Assembly: GCA_022813625.1 (NCBI GenBank) | Contig: JAKLMB010000005.1 | Span: forward strand, 1,488,001 to 1,552,000 | Direction: 5' to 3' | DNA from: Aaosphaeria pasadenensis | Taxonomy: Eukaryota; Ascomycota; Dothideomycetes; Pleosporales | DNA length: 64,000 nt | Shown: positions 44,769 through 57,748 of the stretch, in pieces | Layout of the letters: every line of letters starts with the position of its first letter | Numbering within the stretch: the first letter of the stretch is position 1 | Made by a program: the position numbers and the translations under genes | The notes under the pieces: generated by a model | Database searches by the model: none | What the model was told of the DNA's origin: nothing | What the model saw: the letters and a program-made list of their open reading frames with translations, nothing else

Positions 44769-47700
44769 GGCTTCGAACAGTTGTTGAAATGATTAAGAGG
44801 TGAGGGTGGTGCAATGGACCGTGACTGTTCGCACTGAATCCCTCGAAGCTTAGACGGTGGTGGTCCACGCTTTGGGTGGCCAAAGTCCTTGGAATCCGCC
44901 TCTGGCAAAGCTGAGACAGAACCAATTGGAAGCTCAACGTCAAGAAGACCACACAAACAAGATGTCCGTATCGGCACGAGCGTATCTTGTACGTTGGACT
45001 TGGTTTCGGAAGACGCGTGTTGCGCGCTCGCGCTGCTACGTCTGACCAACCACAACTGCGGCACATGTAAGTCTATAGTACAGAGGAATGCGTCAGGGCC
45101 AATCAGCGGGGCCAGGGGTTTCTATTTTTTTGCTGATCAAGCGATTGAGGCGAAACAATTTGGATCACAAGAGAAGGATCGAGACTGACCTCCCAGTTGC
45201 GGCGGTGTTGGTGGCTTAGTGAAGGCCTTTGAAGGCGTGAGAGACTAGATTTTTTTTTCTTCTCCTTGAGGCGCGTCACGTCACGTCGTCTTATCGATAT
45301 GGCCAAGCCAACGTATGGTGCAGGGCAAGGCAAGCAAAGAGGTTTTTAGGCGCAACGAGCTGTCAATAATTCGTTTCTAGAAGACCGGGGGAAAATTGGG
45401 AGCGTGCAGACGTAGTTTAGAATAAAGGTTATGGGCGACGCTCCATGATTAATAGCTCTGTCGGCAGCTCTCAGCGGCGTTGGCCTGCTAAATGGCTGGG
45501 CGATAGGCGAGAGAGCGTTAACTGACAAGGCTCAGCAAGGTGGGTGTGCGCAACATGCCTGCACCTCTGCGTTTCTGCATCCCGTCGGCTCTGCAGCTCA
45601 TTGCAATTTGGCAGTTTTCGGTCCACTTTTGGGGCTTTTGTGCTTCCAACGATGCGCTGGTCGATATATCAAGTCAATGAGACCTGTATGTTCCAGTGCC
45701 AGTCCACATTCCAGTGTCACGCAAGCCAGACCTTTCAAACAAAGTAGCGAGGCAGAGGGACGATGATATTCGCCGTCATCGCTTGATCGCTGCTGAAAGG
45801 CACGGGCCTGGGCCTGCACAGGATAGACTGGTTTGACCACGACACCACACGCCAACCACAGAGTATGACTATTGGTAAGTAGGGTTGTTAGTAGCTTGTT
45901 TATCAGCAGCACTGCAGCAGTTACAACAACAATTGCTGTTGCAGCGTCATACTCTGTCTGCTGTGCACTCATCTACCTATAGCATCATTCTTGACAGGAA
46001 CAAGCATGAATCCTGAGGCCAGCACAAGCCCTCCGCGTCAAAGAACCCACGAACCCATGAACCCACACAGGCCAGGAGGGTCACTGCCAGCCCAAGGCGA
46101 GGTATGCCCTGAAGCTGTGCAAGGGTTATGGACGAGAAGAGACGGTGGATGGATGGGCAAAGCGGGATACCAGTCCGCTGGGCGGGGCCACGGCAATCCA
46201 GCGAGCCGGGTCCTTGCTAGACTTCTCTAGGTGGTACTCTAGGTAGGCAAAACAGCCCACCAACCCCCAGGCGCCAGTCTGCTCTATGGGCGGCGCCGTA
46301 AGCCTCGTTAAATGTTGTCAGAACACGAGAGACTGCAGTCGTAACACAGGCATTCGGGGCCAGGGTGCTGAAATGAGTTCTCTCTGTTCTGTGCCGCGTT
46401 ACTGATCGTGCACGCCGACCGAGGCAACGAGAGATGGCTACCCTTTCTAGTCCCATCAGACATGCGTGCCGGCCCGAGTGCGAACAATGACTTGGTGCCC
46501 GTGAACATCATTCCGAATTGCTGAGCATGGCACTGGCAACTGGCAATTGGCAGCTGGAATCGGTGCCAGACTAGACCATAAGCCTGAAAACGCCGTGTTG
46601 CGTCAAAGGTATACCTCTCCCAACCAGTGAAGTACAAAGGCCACAATATGTGATGATATCTGCTTTCGGTATGCGGAACGTGTGACCATAGGACGTACTC
46701 AATGTAAGATTCGAACGTGAGACGTCAGGTTGTACAGACAGTTGTACAATCAGCCCTGTCGGCATATCGACCGAGCTGGGCTGCAGGTGATGGCAGTCTG
46801 GGACACTGGGACAACGCATACTGCGACTGCTAACACTTTCGCACCGTAATATCACCGTGAGGTTACTCAGGATGCCCTGGAAGTAGCTTGGCGTGGTGCA
46901 ACAGGGACTGAAATACCAAACATGATATCACGACTCGACTGGGATAGTCCAGTAATTACGACCCTGCAATGGACCAACGTATTTGTTGCTGCATTGAGAA
47001 GCAGATACATGAGGTAGTGGGCTGTAACAAATTCAGCCATCGGAAGGAGATTGACAGCTATTTCCTGAGCGGATGTCGTCCTAGGGATTAACGCAAGATT
47101 GATTGCCAAATGGCAAGACCATGACGAAAGGTGAATTATTGCTCCAAGCTGGGTAGTTGCTGCAGTGCAAACGCAAGTATACGCGAGGAGCTTGCCAAAA
47201 GAGCTGTAAGCTGCTGAGGTTAAGAGTGAAGATTTGACAAATGCAAGGTACTGAGCTGCAATCGTCCCGGCGGGTGTATTCCGCATTCCCCATGAACGGC
47301 GCGCTCGCTTGGATGCAGCGATTCAGAACGGCCTCAATCCGCGGCCTGTTTTCTGTTAGAGGACACACGGTACACCGGGTGAGCGCCTCGACTTGCGTCG
47401 CTCAATGGTTAGACGTGACGACATGAATCAGGGGCAGCGGCATCCTGGATGGCAAACGCATGTTCAAAAGTCATCATCACTAGTTAATGTTGGCTGGCCG
47501 GCCGGGAGTGGTGGTAGGGAGGGTTGGATTTGCTGTTGACAATACACGGGAACGGGACGAGAGTGCAGGGTTGGTTGGGAAGGAGGATGAGCAGGAAGGG
47601 GCGAGACTGAGAGAGGAGGAGTGAGTGGAAAGGGGGAAGAGGAAGTTGGGATTTCGTCGGAAGAGAAGATGACGATTCTCGGCCCGAGCTTGTAGGGACC

Positions 47701-47898
47701 ACTTCCGACCCGGATAGCAACACGTGACCTCTCGGTCCGTCTCTGTACCGAGCTTCCCCCCAAACCCAAGTCCGTCTAATCTCCATGTGGACGCGCCCAA
47801 GGTCGGCTTGGCAGAGAGCTAGGCCCAAGAACGTTGTCGACATTCAAGCGGGCTTCCATCATCGCTTCAAGACGACAAATCATCGCCACGCCAGAACG
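44769..47898. other. Intergenic region between RSR1 and EMC1
   Basis: These 3.1 kb hold the divergent promoters of RSR1 (minus) and EMC1 (plus). Frames at 45598-45972 and 46867-47286 (minus) have some hydrophobic content but no recognisable family. A CAG/CAA-rich patch lies near 45905-45945. The 300 bases before 47780 are purine-rich. No RNA gene was identified. Confidence 0.45.
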
Positions 47899-50829
47899 AT
47901 GCGTTTTCATGCTGCGCTGGCCCTTGCAGCATGCCTTGCTCCGGCTGTCGCCATCTTCGAGGACGACGCATATCACATTGATTTCCATCATGCCCTCATA
48001 GGCCGCCCGAAACACGATGCCACCTTCTTCCAGAAGCCTTATGCGGGATCCAAAGCTTCCCTCCTCTACACCATCTCCCAAAACAATACCATTGGAGCTG
48101 TGAATCCCAAGGACGGGACATTAGTGTGGCGCCACGTTCCGCCAGCCGATGCTCGTGGACAGACTTCGTTGAGAGCGGGGGAGGATCAAGACACTGTGGT
48201 GAGCGCAGTGGGAGACCGAGTAACTGCATGGAGCGCCTCAGATGGAAGGATAGTATGGGACGCAAGAACACCGGGTGCAACCGTTGAAGATTTGGAGATT
48301 CTTGAACAAGAAGACGGTATAACAAATAGCGACTCCAAAGATCCCATTGTTCTCCTGAGCGGAGCGGAGCAGGCCATCAAGAGATTGGACGGCAAAACAG
48401 GACGAGTGAAGTGGACGTTTGAGGATGCGAGGTGAGACACCACTGGAGCCTCGAGCTACAGAGCGATTACTTGAGAGCTAACATAAATTTCACAGTGGAG
48501 ATACGCCATTCCAACTTTCGAGTTCGCCGAGTACTATCTACTATATTTCGCTCCATGCACCAATGCTCGGAGGTTCTAAACTGCGAGTGACATCGATAAG
48601 CCCTGTGACCGGCAAAAAGATTGATCAGTACACATTGAGCTCCGATGGCGAAATTCAAACCCGTGACGACATTCTGTTCGCTGGTGCAAATACCGCTGCT
48701 CCACTCCTTGCCTGGACGGACAAGGCGAGATCAGTCTTAAAAATCAATATCATTGGAACCAAGGGTGTTACCTCCATCACCCCCCCATCCGGGGAGCCTG
48801 TTCAGGACATTATTCTGCATGCCCCGAACCGTATCAATTCACTCGCCCACTTCCTCGTAGAATACAAGACTCTCAAGGGACAGGCAGCCGAAGTTTACCA
48901 CGTGGACCTCAAAAAGAACAACATTAAAAAGGCGTACGACCTTCCAGGGCTCTTTGGTCGCGGTACCTTCTCGGTCAGCACATCCGATGCTAATGTTTAC
49001 TTTACCCGCATCACCCTGCGTGAAGTAACCGTCACATCATCTGCATCAGACAAGATTCTTGGGAAATGGGAAGTAAAGGGATCCGCTAGCCTGGTCGGAA
49101 GCTGGCCTGTTCAAGCAGTATCCGAAGTTGTTGTTAAGGGTGGTTCTGCAACAGCAGTTAGGACTGCACTTTACTTCTCGAACGGACAGTGGGTGCTTAT
49201 TCGGAATGGCGAGGTAGCCTGGGAGCGCCCAGAGTTCCTTTATGGCATCACGTCCGCTACATGGGCGGAGCTCGCGGAGCAGGAGGCTCTTGCACACGAG
49301 CTCGAGGTTGAAGGGCACCAGAACGTTGTCTCGGCCTATGTTCACAGGGTTAGTAGACACGTTCGAGACTTGGAGCAGTTGCCCGCATGGCTGCAAGGCA
49401 TTCCAAACCGCGTCCTAAGCAGTGTCATTGGTAAGAATGACGAATCTGCCATCGACGAGGTTCAACACGACCATTTTGGCTTCCACAAGCTTGTTATAGT
49501 CGCCACGGAGCAAGGCCGACTTGCTGCCATTGACGTAGGTTCTCAAGGAAAGCCAGTTTGGAACGTTGACTTGCACGATTTGGCGCCTGGCGTAACATTC
49601 ACTGCTCCATCCGTGAAAGCGTTCCGTGGTTACGTCGAGATTAAGGATCCGGCCTCACCTGGCGCATGGTATGTCAATGCCACAACTGGAGGGCTTCTCT
49701 CCCCTGTGGATCTGAAGCATGAATCCCCAGTTACCACAGATAAAAAACTCATTACTTTTGATCTGCTGGACGGTAAACTCCAGGGATTCCTGAACTCTGC
49801 TCAAAGCTCAGCAGAGCCAATCTGGACTTTCACCCCTCCTAGCGGAGAGCGTATTACAAGCTATGTCGCTCGTCCATCTGTCGACCCGGTGGCATCTATC
49901 GGCAGGGTTTTGGGTGACCGTCGGGTTCTTTATAAGTACCTCAACCCTAATCTTGTGCTCGTCACTACTGTCATTGAGGCTTCGCAATCAGCCTCGATCT
50001 ATCTTCTGGACTCCGCCTCTGGACAGCTTCTTCATGCTGTGTCCCATAAGGATGTTGATGTGACAAGGCCAATCCCTGCGACTATCTCGGAGAACTGGTT
50101 CAGCTATTCTTTTACTCTGTCATCGTCTGCGACATCAACGCGTGGCTACCAACTCGTCATTTCTGATCTATACGAATCCTCTCTCCCCGATGACCGAGGT
50201 CCCTTGGGTGCTGCTTCCAATTCATCCACTGTCCAGCCCTCAGATGCGAAGGGTGATTCGAACAAGCCTTATGTGCTGTCTCAGACCTTCCAAATCCCAG
50301 AGGAAATTTCTCATATGTCTGTCACGCAAACGAGACAGGGTATAACCTCCCGTGAGCTCCTTGTCACTCTCCCCAACTCCAATTCTATCGTGGGCATCCC
50401 ACGTGCAATCATCGACCCCCGACGTCCGGTCGGCCGGGATCCCACTGCTCAAGAAGCCTCGGAAGGTCTTGTCCGCTATACCCCGCACCTTCTTTTCGAC
50501 CCTAAGTGGCACCTAAACCACAAATACGAGCTCGTTGGTATCAAGAATGTGATTGCATGCGAAAGTGGTCTCGAGAGCACAAGTCTTGTCTTCGCTTACG
50601 GACATGATGTCTTCGGCACGAGAGTAGCACCAAGTTTTGCGTTCGATATTCTTGGAAAGGGATTCAACAAGATCCAAATGTTGGTCACTGTTGCGGCACT
50701 CTTCGTTGGAGTTCTTTTCGTGGCTCCTTTGGTAAGTCAATATCTTGCTATGAATTCAATTACACCTTTAGCTAACAAAAGAACCCACAGGTTAGGAGAA
50801 AGCAAATCAACACACTTTGGCAGGCGTGA
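47899..50829 (+). CDS. EMC1: ER membrane protein complex subunit 1
   Basis: Three exons (47899-48431, 48496-50731, 50791-50829) encode 935 residues. EMC1 is the largest subunit of the EMC, an insertase and chaperone for membrane proteins at the ER. Seen in the sequence are a signal peptide (MRFHAALALAACLAPAVAIF) and a long luminal region with PQQ/WD-like beta-propeller repeats, for example NTIGAVNPKDGTLVWRHVP and GDRVTAWSASDGRIVWDAR. The C-terminal DUF1620 region shows conserved PEEISHMSVTQTRQGITSRE and RYTPHLLFDPKWHLNH. One transmembrane helix (MLVTVAALFVGVLFVAPLV) follows, then a short tail RRKQINTLWQA split by the last intron. Start was set at the signal peptide; an ATG further upstream is in a different context. 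Length matches fungal EMC1. Confidence 0.95.
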
Positions 50830-51291
50830 TAGCCAGTATATTCAGAATAAGTCGGACAGTTCTTGCACAAATCGTTTCATCAAGCATTTGTAAGCGTAGA
50901 TATATACAAACAGAGTGGATCTCGAAGGCCAGGGGAAAAGAACCACAACCTAGAATAATCTCATGCCGCCGGCATGTACTATCGATGCAACAGCCAAAAG
51001 CTTCCGATCCGAAAGTTAGGGAGTGAAGGAAGTCATGTACATGTAGTTGTTGATGATACACAAAATACCCATTCAATCTTTTATCAGCTCTTTGCTAATC
51101 GATGCCTTCTCGGTGCATCGTGTCGTGGACGTCTACTTTGGCTACATTCTCGACTACGACCATTGGTAGCTATCTCTTGTCGAATCTCATGACTGTTCGG
51201 TAACATCAACCAGAACTGTCACGGCGACGTACTCAACCTGTAGTAATATCCCAACTCATCTCAACGAGACCACCCTCCCTCGCCATCATCA
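50830..51291. other. Convergent 3' spacer
   Basis: About 460 bases lie between the EMC1 stop and the stop of the minus-strand aldolase-family gene. No gene was seen. Confidence 0.5.
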
Positions 51292-52446
51292 TCAACCCTT
51301 ATGCTCCCCCCTACACATATACTCCTCATAATCCAAATCCGGCTGACCCTCCCAGTACAGCGTCTCGGGATCACTCGAGTTCTCGAACGTATACCTCGCG
51401 CTCTCGTCCGGGATCAGCACCTTCTTAATCCCGTTCGCAGCCGCCGCCTCGGCGAGCAATTGGCACTGGCACGCGCGTTCCATGAGCGTCATTAGGAAGC
51501 ACGCTTCGTCGACCGTCGAGCCGACGGTGAGGAGTCCGTGGTTCTGCAGGATCATGGCTTTGCCTTTTGGACCTTTTCATTGCATCATTCGTCAGCATCT
51601 CACTGATTTGCGCGGAGAAGGGACAAAGTGGAAACTGGAAAACATACCCAACGCATCACCAATACGATCACCCTCCTCCTGCGTGAGCACCACGCCTCCG
51701 AAATCCTTTCCACACCGTCAGCACCCACCCTACATCAAACATCTACTTTAGACTGTGATCGAACGCACCTTATACACCGCCTGCGCCTCACCATACACAT
51801 ACGCCGCATCCTGCGTGATCATCTCCACCGGTCTTCCGAACGCACTCCACGCCATACCGTGGATGCTGTGCGTGTGGCACGCTGCGACGACGTCGGGACG
51901 CGCCCTGTGCACCGCGCTGTGGATGAGGAAGCCCGCTGCGTTGGCGGGGCGAGACATATTTCCTGCACAATCATTACGGTGAGCGTCAAGTACGCAAAAG
52001 GGGATGGGGGGGTTCAGACCTCCGATAGGCACGCCCTCGTAGTTTACGAGAATCATGTCGCTGGCTTTTAGGAGGCCGAAGTGGACTGCTAGGGGGTTCT
52101 ATCGTTCGTTTATCGTTCAGCACACGTACTTCCTTGTAGACTGTTCCCTCCTACACCAACAGTGGATTGTCAGAAATGGTGGAAGACGTACAGTCCAAAA
52201 CGTATGAATGTTCTCCGGATCCCGAATCGAGATATGTCCCGCCATCCCATCAGTGTATCCCAAGCGTGCGAACACGCGGAACGCCAGTGCCATTTTCTCC
52301 AGCATCCATTGCCGGTGCGTGGCGAATGAGGGGTGTTTTGGTATTCCGGGGAGGCAAACGCCTTGGGATATTAATTGGAGGGGTGTCTTTTGTTGTTGCT
52401 GGGTGGTTTGGGATTCTTCTTCTGTTGGTTGGGCGGATGGTGCCAT
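51292..52446 (-). CDS. Class II aldolase/adducin-family protein
   Basis: Five exons (52192-52446, 52020-52098, 51769-51962, 51648-51705, 51292-51572) encode 288 residues. The aldolase II fold is recognisable from GYTDGMAGHISIRDPENIHTFWTNPLAVHF, which carries the substrate/phosphate-loop region, the metal-binding pair in CHTHSIHGMAWS, and LQNHGLLTVGSTVDEACFLM. Relatives include L-fuculose-phosphate aldolase, L-ribulose-5-phosphate epimerase and many fungal proteins of unknown substrate. The Gln-rich N-terminal 25 residues are disordered and show no clear targeting signal. The second intron has an unusual donor, GTCTGA. The gene is divergent from the gamma-butyrobetaine dioxygenase. The product is likely a metal-dependent lyase; the reaction is not determinable here. 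Confidence 0.92.
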
Positions 52447-53162
52447 TGTGGATATTTGGATTTAAGATGACTGGTTTGGGTTTTGAGAAGAGGTAATAGA
52501 TAAATTCAATGACAACGAAATCAAGAAACCAACAGCTCACAGATGAACAGACACACAAAATATAAACCCATCCGTTTATACCTCCCCTACCCTACCCTCA
52601 CAAATCCAACACTCCATTCACCCATCTCTACCATACCCATCACCGCCAAGCCACGTCTAACCCTTCCAGTCCAAAAAGTACGATACAATCCCCTAGCACA
52701 GCGCTAGTCTCCTGCCCGTCCACCAATAACGACCATCTAATTCTAACCCAGACGCATCTTTCGTGTCGTTTATCCAGTTTGGCACACAGCTACATGGATT
52801 GGATGGAAATTTTATCATTGGGTGTTGTTTTCTCGGTGATGGAGATTGGTAGATGTTGGTGTGGGGAAATGCCGCGGTACAACGTGGGGCTGCGTCTTCC
52901 GGAGTTGGAATATTGATACATGAAAGATGAGAAGAGAGGCACTGGATGTGCGACAAGTGACGTAGTGAGGATTTTAGGGAGGAGATATCGTACGGATTAT
53001 GCGGATGGGGTTAGACGTTGCGTTGAAAGATGCCGTGGGGATGTTGGAGTGACATGTGTGAACATGTATGTTGTCTATTGATTGATCGGATTTATAAGGC
53101 AAAGTCGTTCCTCGATGTGTCTCGTTTGATCAGCGTAGTATTTTCATCAGAAAGATTGCGAG
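52447..53162. promoter_or_regulatory. Divergent promoter, aldolase-family / dioxygenase
   Basis: 716 bases separate the divergent start codons. The left part (52560-52720) is pyrimidine-rich on the plus strand. No TATA box or known operator was recognised, and small frames inside have no recognisable content. Confidence 0.4.
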
Positions 53163-54804
53163 ATGTATGGTTTACAGAGACAGGCGTTCTTGCAGGCTGC
53201 AAAGCGTGGCAGTGGTTCTACTTCGTTCCGGAGGGGGCTTTCGATTTCGCAGTGTGTGCCATTCCAGCGCGGCGTTGATCGGAGAAGTCAATTGACAGCT
53301 GCATCGACTGTACGTATACTTTCCGTGGCAATTGGCCGGTGTTCGAACGCATGCTGACATGTTATGATCATAGCAACAGTTGTCTCCACAACTCCAGCGA
53401 CCGAGCAGCGCCGTCTCACTTCGTCCCTTCTCCTCGAAAAGTACCTCGAACAACACAACCACCAGTTCCCCATCCCCTCGAGCTACCATCCCCCTCGATG
53501 GTAAACCCACCTCATTCTCCGCAATCCTCCTCCGAGACGCATGTGCCTGCCCGCAATGCGTCCACGAATCCACGAACCAGCGACTTTTCTCCACCGCCGA
53601 CATCCCCTCAGACATCCAAACGAAATCCGTCGACATAGAGTCTTCCACCGGGTCTGTCAATATAAGATGGCAATCCGACATCCCCAGCTTCAACGCCGAC
53701 CACGTCACCACGATTCCTCTGTCTAAGCTGCGTCAACTCAGCACTGCGGGCGGACCGCCGAGGGATTCCCTCCCGCCGCGCGTGCTGTGGAGTAAAGAGC
53801 CGCTTAATCTTCCGGACTACGAGTACGGTGAATACATGAAGGACGACAAGGTTCTGTACGATCTCATGAACCAGCTCCACGAGGACGGACTGGCTTTCGT
53901 GACGGACGTGCCCGGCAAAGAGGAATCCTTAGCCACGATCGCCACCCGCATTGGTCCGATCAAGGATACGTTCTACGGGTACACCTGGGACGGTAAGTCA
54001 AGCCCAAATCGACCATCATTATCATTCTAACCCCCCACCCCCCAAGTCCGCACCGTGCCCGCCGCCATCAACGCAGCCTACACGTCCCACGACCTCGGCT
54101 TCCACACCGACCTGCTGTACTTCCAGCAGCCGCCGCACATCCAGTTCCTGCACTGTGTGCAATCCGCGTCGACGGGCGGCGCCAGCGTCTTCGTCGACGG
54201 CTACAAAGCGGCCGTCGACCTCTTCCACTCCGACATGGACGCCTTCGACACGCTGTCCACCGTGCCCGTCAACTACCACTACAACCACCCGGACGCGAAC
54301 GTGTATCGCACGACGAAGCCGGTCATCGATCTGCGGCCGTTGTTCATTGGTGAGAAGAGGTACACGCGGTTGTCGGCGTATATTAGGGATTGGAATGAGT
54401 TGAGTTTGAGGAGTGGAGGGGAAGGGTGGAAGGACGATATGTTTATCGAGTGCATGGATAAGATTAATTGGGGACCGCCGTTTAGCGCGCCGTTTTCGAG
54501 CCATGCGGTTTCTACGCATCAGGATCGCGTTGGTGAAGCGGACCTGGAGGAGTTGAATGATAAGGTGGAGAGGTGGCATGAGGCGGCGACGAAGTACAAT
54601 GCGTTGTTGCAGCGGCCGGAGGCACAGTACGAGAGGAAGATGAAGCCTGGGGAGTGTGTTTTGTTTGATAACACGAGGACGCTGCATTCGAGGCGGGCGT
54701 TCGATATGGCGGATGTTGGTAAGCCGAGGTGGTTGAGGGGGACGTATGTTGATAAGGATCCGTTTTTCAGCAAGTTCCGGGTGCTGCAGAATAAGTTTGA
54801 GTAG
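53163..54804 (+). CDS. Gamma-butyrobetaine dioxygenase-like (TauD/BBOX family)
   Basis: Three exons (53163-53309, 53374-53992, 54047-54804) encode 507 residues. It is a 2-oxoglutarate/Fe(II) dioxygenase. The N-terminal zinc domain shows LRDACACPQCVHESTNQRLF, typical of gamma-butyrobetaine hydroxylase and trimethyllysine hydroxylase. The iron ligands are the His and Asp of GFHTDLLYF and the distal His of TLHSRRAF, followed by the 2-oxoglutarate-binding Arg. The first 70 residues are basic, Ser-rich and lack acids (MYGLQRQAFLQAAKRGSGS, then SLRPFSSKSTS), suggesting a mitochondrial presequence. That start is reached only by including the first exon, since the second exon has no early ATG. In carnitine synthesis the enzyme makes L-carnitine; trimethyllysine hydroxylation is the alternative. 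Confidence 0.92.
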
Positions 54805-55005
54805 GAACTTATTTTCATGTGTTTTTTCCTTCCTTAATTGGAAAGGGGGTCCGTGAAGGCATTGATGCATAGAAGGTCATCGACCATTGGTTGCTCATAT
54901 GATGATGAGCTACGTAGATTTTAAGATGATAGATATAGAACTCTCAACGTTCTCAATATTTCCAATGATGATGGCATTGAGTAAGCTCCCACATCATTAT
55001 ACCTC
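54805..55005. other. Convergent 3' spacer
   Basis: Two hundred bases separate the dioxygenase stop from the stop of the minus-strand regulator. No gene was seen. Confidence 0.5.
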
Positions 55006-57107
55006 TCACCATGGCATCACCTCCAACCCCAGCTCCGCGAAACACTCAAACCAGTGAGCCCCACTCGGGCCGGTGGTCTGGTCATCATATTTCCTCCATA
55101 TAGCATTGACGAGCTGGAGAATATTACCGCTCGACTTGTGTGGCAGTGTCTGTTGTATGTCGTTAAGCCGCGTCCAGACGAACTGTCGCGCTTCTAACAC
55201 TCCCATCGTAGATCGAAGGTTGACTGTATCTGAGAGATGCACCGACGGCATTTCAGTGACATCGAAGTCGAGGGCCGGGTCTTGCAAGAAATTATTCATC
55301 TGGAATATTGGGTCCTCGAGAGAGAGGTTGTTAGATAGAGTGACGTCAGGGTCAAATATGCTAGAAACGTTGGAGATGTCTTCAACTCCCGAGGCAGCGC
55401 TGTATCGCAGGCCCGCCGCCGCAGAAAGGTAGAGCATAGGATGTATAGACCTCGACCCCGACTCCGCCGGTATCTGCTGGAGAATCATCACAAGCCGCAA
55501 GGTCAACGCCAGTACGAACTCCGCATGTGCCTTCTCTTCTTCATTGTGATCATTCGCGGAGGCATACGTAGCCATCGTCTTTGGCAGATCACTGAACGTC
55601 AGATGTAACTGCAGAAGCGCCGCCTGGCGATACGCCTCGGCGGTGTGCAGAAGATGTGCGACGGGCGTCTTGTCGTCCTGCGTTATGACGGGGTGTCCTT
55701 GGATTTCCTCCACGAGGACAAGAGTTCCGAAGTCCATGGCTAGAAGCTCCCGTTGTAGTTCGTGGGCGAGCGATATGTCGCATAGAGTGTCGCTCGCCGT
55801 ATCGATGCGGCGACTGTTACGATTCTTCTGCTGATGGAGACATGTGCTGCGACATAGGGCCATGACCTGGCCGAAGACTTCGATTACTTCACTCGAGAGA
55901 CCGCACCAGGAGTTAGGTCGGGTTCCAAAGACCTCGGGGTTGGATTTCTGGGGCTGTGGTTCGGTGGGAACGTCGTCATCGCTCCTTCCTGGTAGGTTAA
56001 GTGCCCGGAAAAGCTTGCTCCGGTTTCGTTGTTGCTTCTTCTTGATCTTAGCTGGAATCGATCCGCGTCCCGTCATCGTGAGAAGCATTTCCCAATAAGT
56101 TAATGCCCGGGAAAAGTAATTATACACCAACCCACCCGCTACACGGGGCGTTGCCTTCCACGTCGACAGCAGTTCGCGTGCAGACTCGAGGAACGGCGTT
56201 TCTGACATGCCGGGCGTGATCCAGTGTTGTGATGTCCCCAGAGAGAAAATGGCGAAAAGCAGGTCTGCTGTGATGTTTGGTATTGGCGACGACCGCAATT
56301 GTGACATGCCTTGGTTGATAGCCGCTAATGCTTGCGTTCTGAGCAGTGGCAATGTCTCGCTGAGTTGGGGCATGGTCTTCAGGAGACAGGCAGCCGACAT
56401 AGTTTGCATAGTGTAGAAGACAGCTCCGGATGCGTTCCAGGAGGTCCATGCCATTGCGCGGTTGTAGTTGATGTCGGAATCGAATGTAGACCGCATTGGA
56501 CAGATGAAGCGGAACCAGTATTCAATCAATGTAGTTGGTAAGTGGTTCGGTGTCTGTGGAATTCCTAGGTCCGGTATGGAGAAGTGATCATGTTGCGTGT
56601 TTGACATATCGAAGTTTTCGAGAGCCACGATCGAGTCGTAATCGCCTTCGACCAGGCCAGGATCCAGAGTGAGTTCCGTAGTCTGCCATGCCGAGGGGCT
56701 TACAACTGGCCAAACCGGATCCTCATCAACAGCCAAATCCCCTAGTGGTCTACTCGAGCCCTCGGCACTTCGGTCTCTCTCTCCATCTCTTCCAGAATTC
56801 CATTGAAGCAAAGTACCATTGCCGTCCGCCGTCGTAGACAGCTTCTCATACTTCCTCGACCACTTCAACCTCTGTTCATACCCAGGACACACACTCCCAC
56901 TCTTCCCGCAATTCCCACATCCCGGACGCTTCTCATCGCATTTGATCTACTAACCCCGTCAATCGAAATGACCAACGACCCAAGGAGGTTGCGACTGACC
57001 CGCTTAGTCTTGCACCTTGCGCAGCCTTGCCGTGATTTTGCGTTTTTCCGCCGCGTGCGCTTGGGTGCGGACTGTTGTTGTTCTGGGGGAGGAAGAGGGT
57101 CTTCCAT
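55006..57107 (-). CDS. Zn2Cys6 fungal transcription factor
   Basis: Two exons (57000-57107, 55006-56946) encode 682 residues. The binuclear cluster is split by the intron: KSRQGCARCKTKR joined to IKCDEKRPGCGNCGKSGSVC, giving the six Cys with standard spacing. It is preceded by a basic stretch (APKRTRRKNAKSR). A linker with a Trp/Lys-rich start (PGYEQRLKWSRKYEKL) follows. The remainder is a fungal regulator middle-homology region of the Fungal_trans_2 type, with LIEYWFRFICP, MQTMSAACLL and QALAAINQGMSQL. The start was set at the ATG at 57107 (MEDPLPPPEQ). Targets are unknown. Its position between a dioxygenase and a pantothenate kinase makes local control possible but not shown. Confidence 0.93.
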
Positions 57108-57748
57108 TTTGGGATGTTTCAAATAATGTGAAAGGATAGTTAATTGAAGAAGAGGGAAGAGTTAAGGTAGATGTGAACAAGGTCGAGAACGCGACCGTAG
57201 CCCCGCATTAGTGACATTCGAGGGAACTAAAGATACCCGTACCTATGCCGAGATTGGAACTGTTAGCAAGCATGTAGTCATGCAGAACCACTTCCGTTTC
57301 CGCGTTCATTGCGTCAATGTAGGTTTACTTCCAATAGTGTGTGGGTTTGACTATGTTTTTGTTTTGTTTTTTACTCTTGATTAAAGGGTATATATCTAAA
57401 TCCAGAAAATGTAGTACTTGCAACGATTACACCTATGACGCGCTGTGGCAAAATGTATCTTCTGATTATGCTCCCTGCAAAACGCATTTGGGAGTGAAGT
57501 CAAATCCAAGCCAAAAGCCCAACTACCGCATATCTAACGGGTCTGGTGGATATGTGTTGAGAGAATCCTTTATATCGGTGCTGGGGCCGTAGTAGATATG
57601 CATACGCTCGTGTCGCTTTCGCTTGCTAAGATCTTGTTGAAACGCTATTCATGTGTTGTCCTGCTTTTTCTGTTCTTTCTTTTCGATTATGTTTCTTTTC
57701 CTTTTTTGGTCGAAGATCTCGCGGGCCCGCCCGCACAAAGGTTCTTAC
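57108..57748. other. Intergenic spacer
   Basis: This is the promoter side of the Zn2Cys6 gene and the 3' side of the pantothenate kinase gene. No supported gene was seen. Confidence 0.5.

Noticed and set aside
45598..45972. 124-codon minus-strand frame with a hydrophobic N-terminus
   Set aside because: Hydrophobicity comes from a CAG/CAA-like low-complexity patch; no homology recognised.
46700..46730. TTCGAA word resembling a tRNA T-loop
   Set aside because: Flanking bases do not form the T-stem and no anticodon or acceptor arm could be folded; no tRNA was found.
46867..47286. 139-codon minus-strand frame with hydrophobic stretches
   Set aside because: No family recognised and no promoter or splice context supporting a gene.
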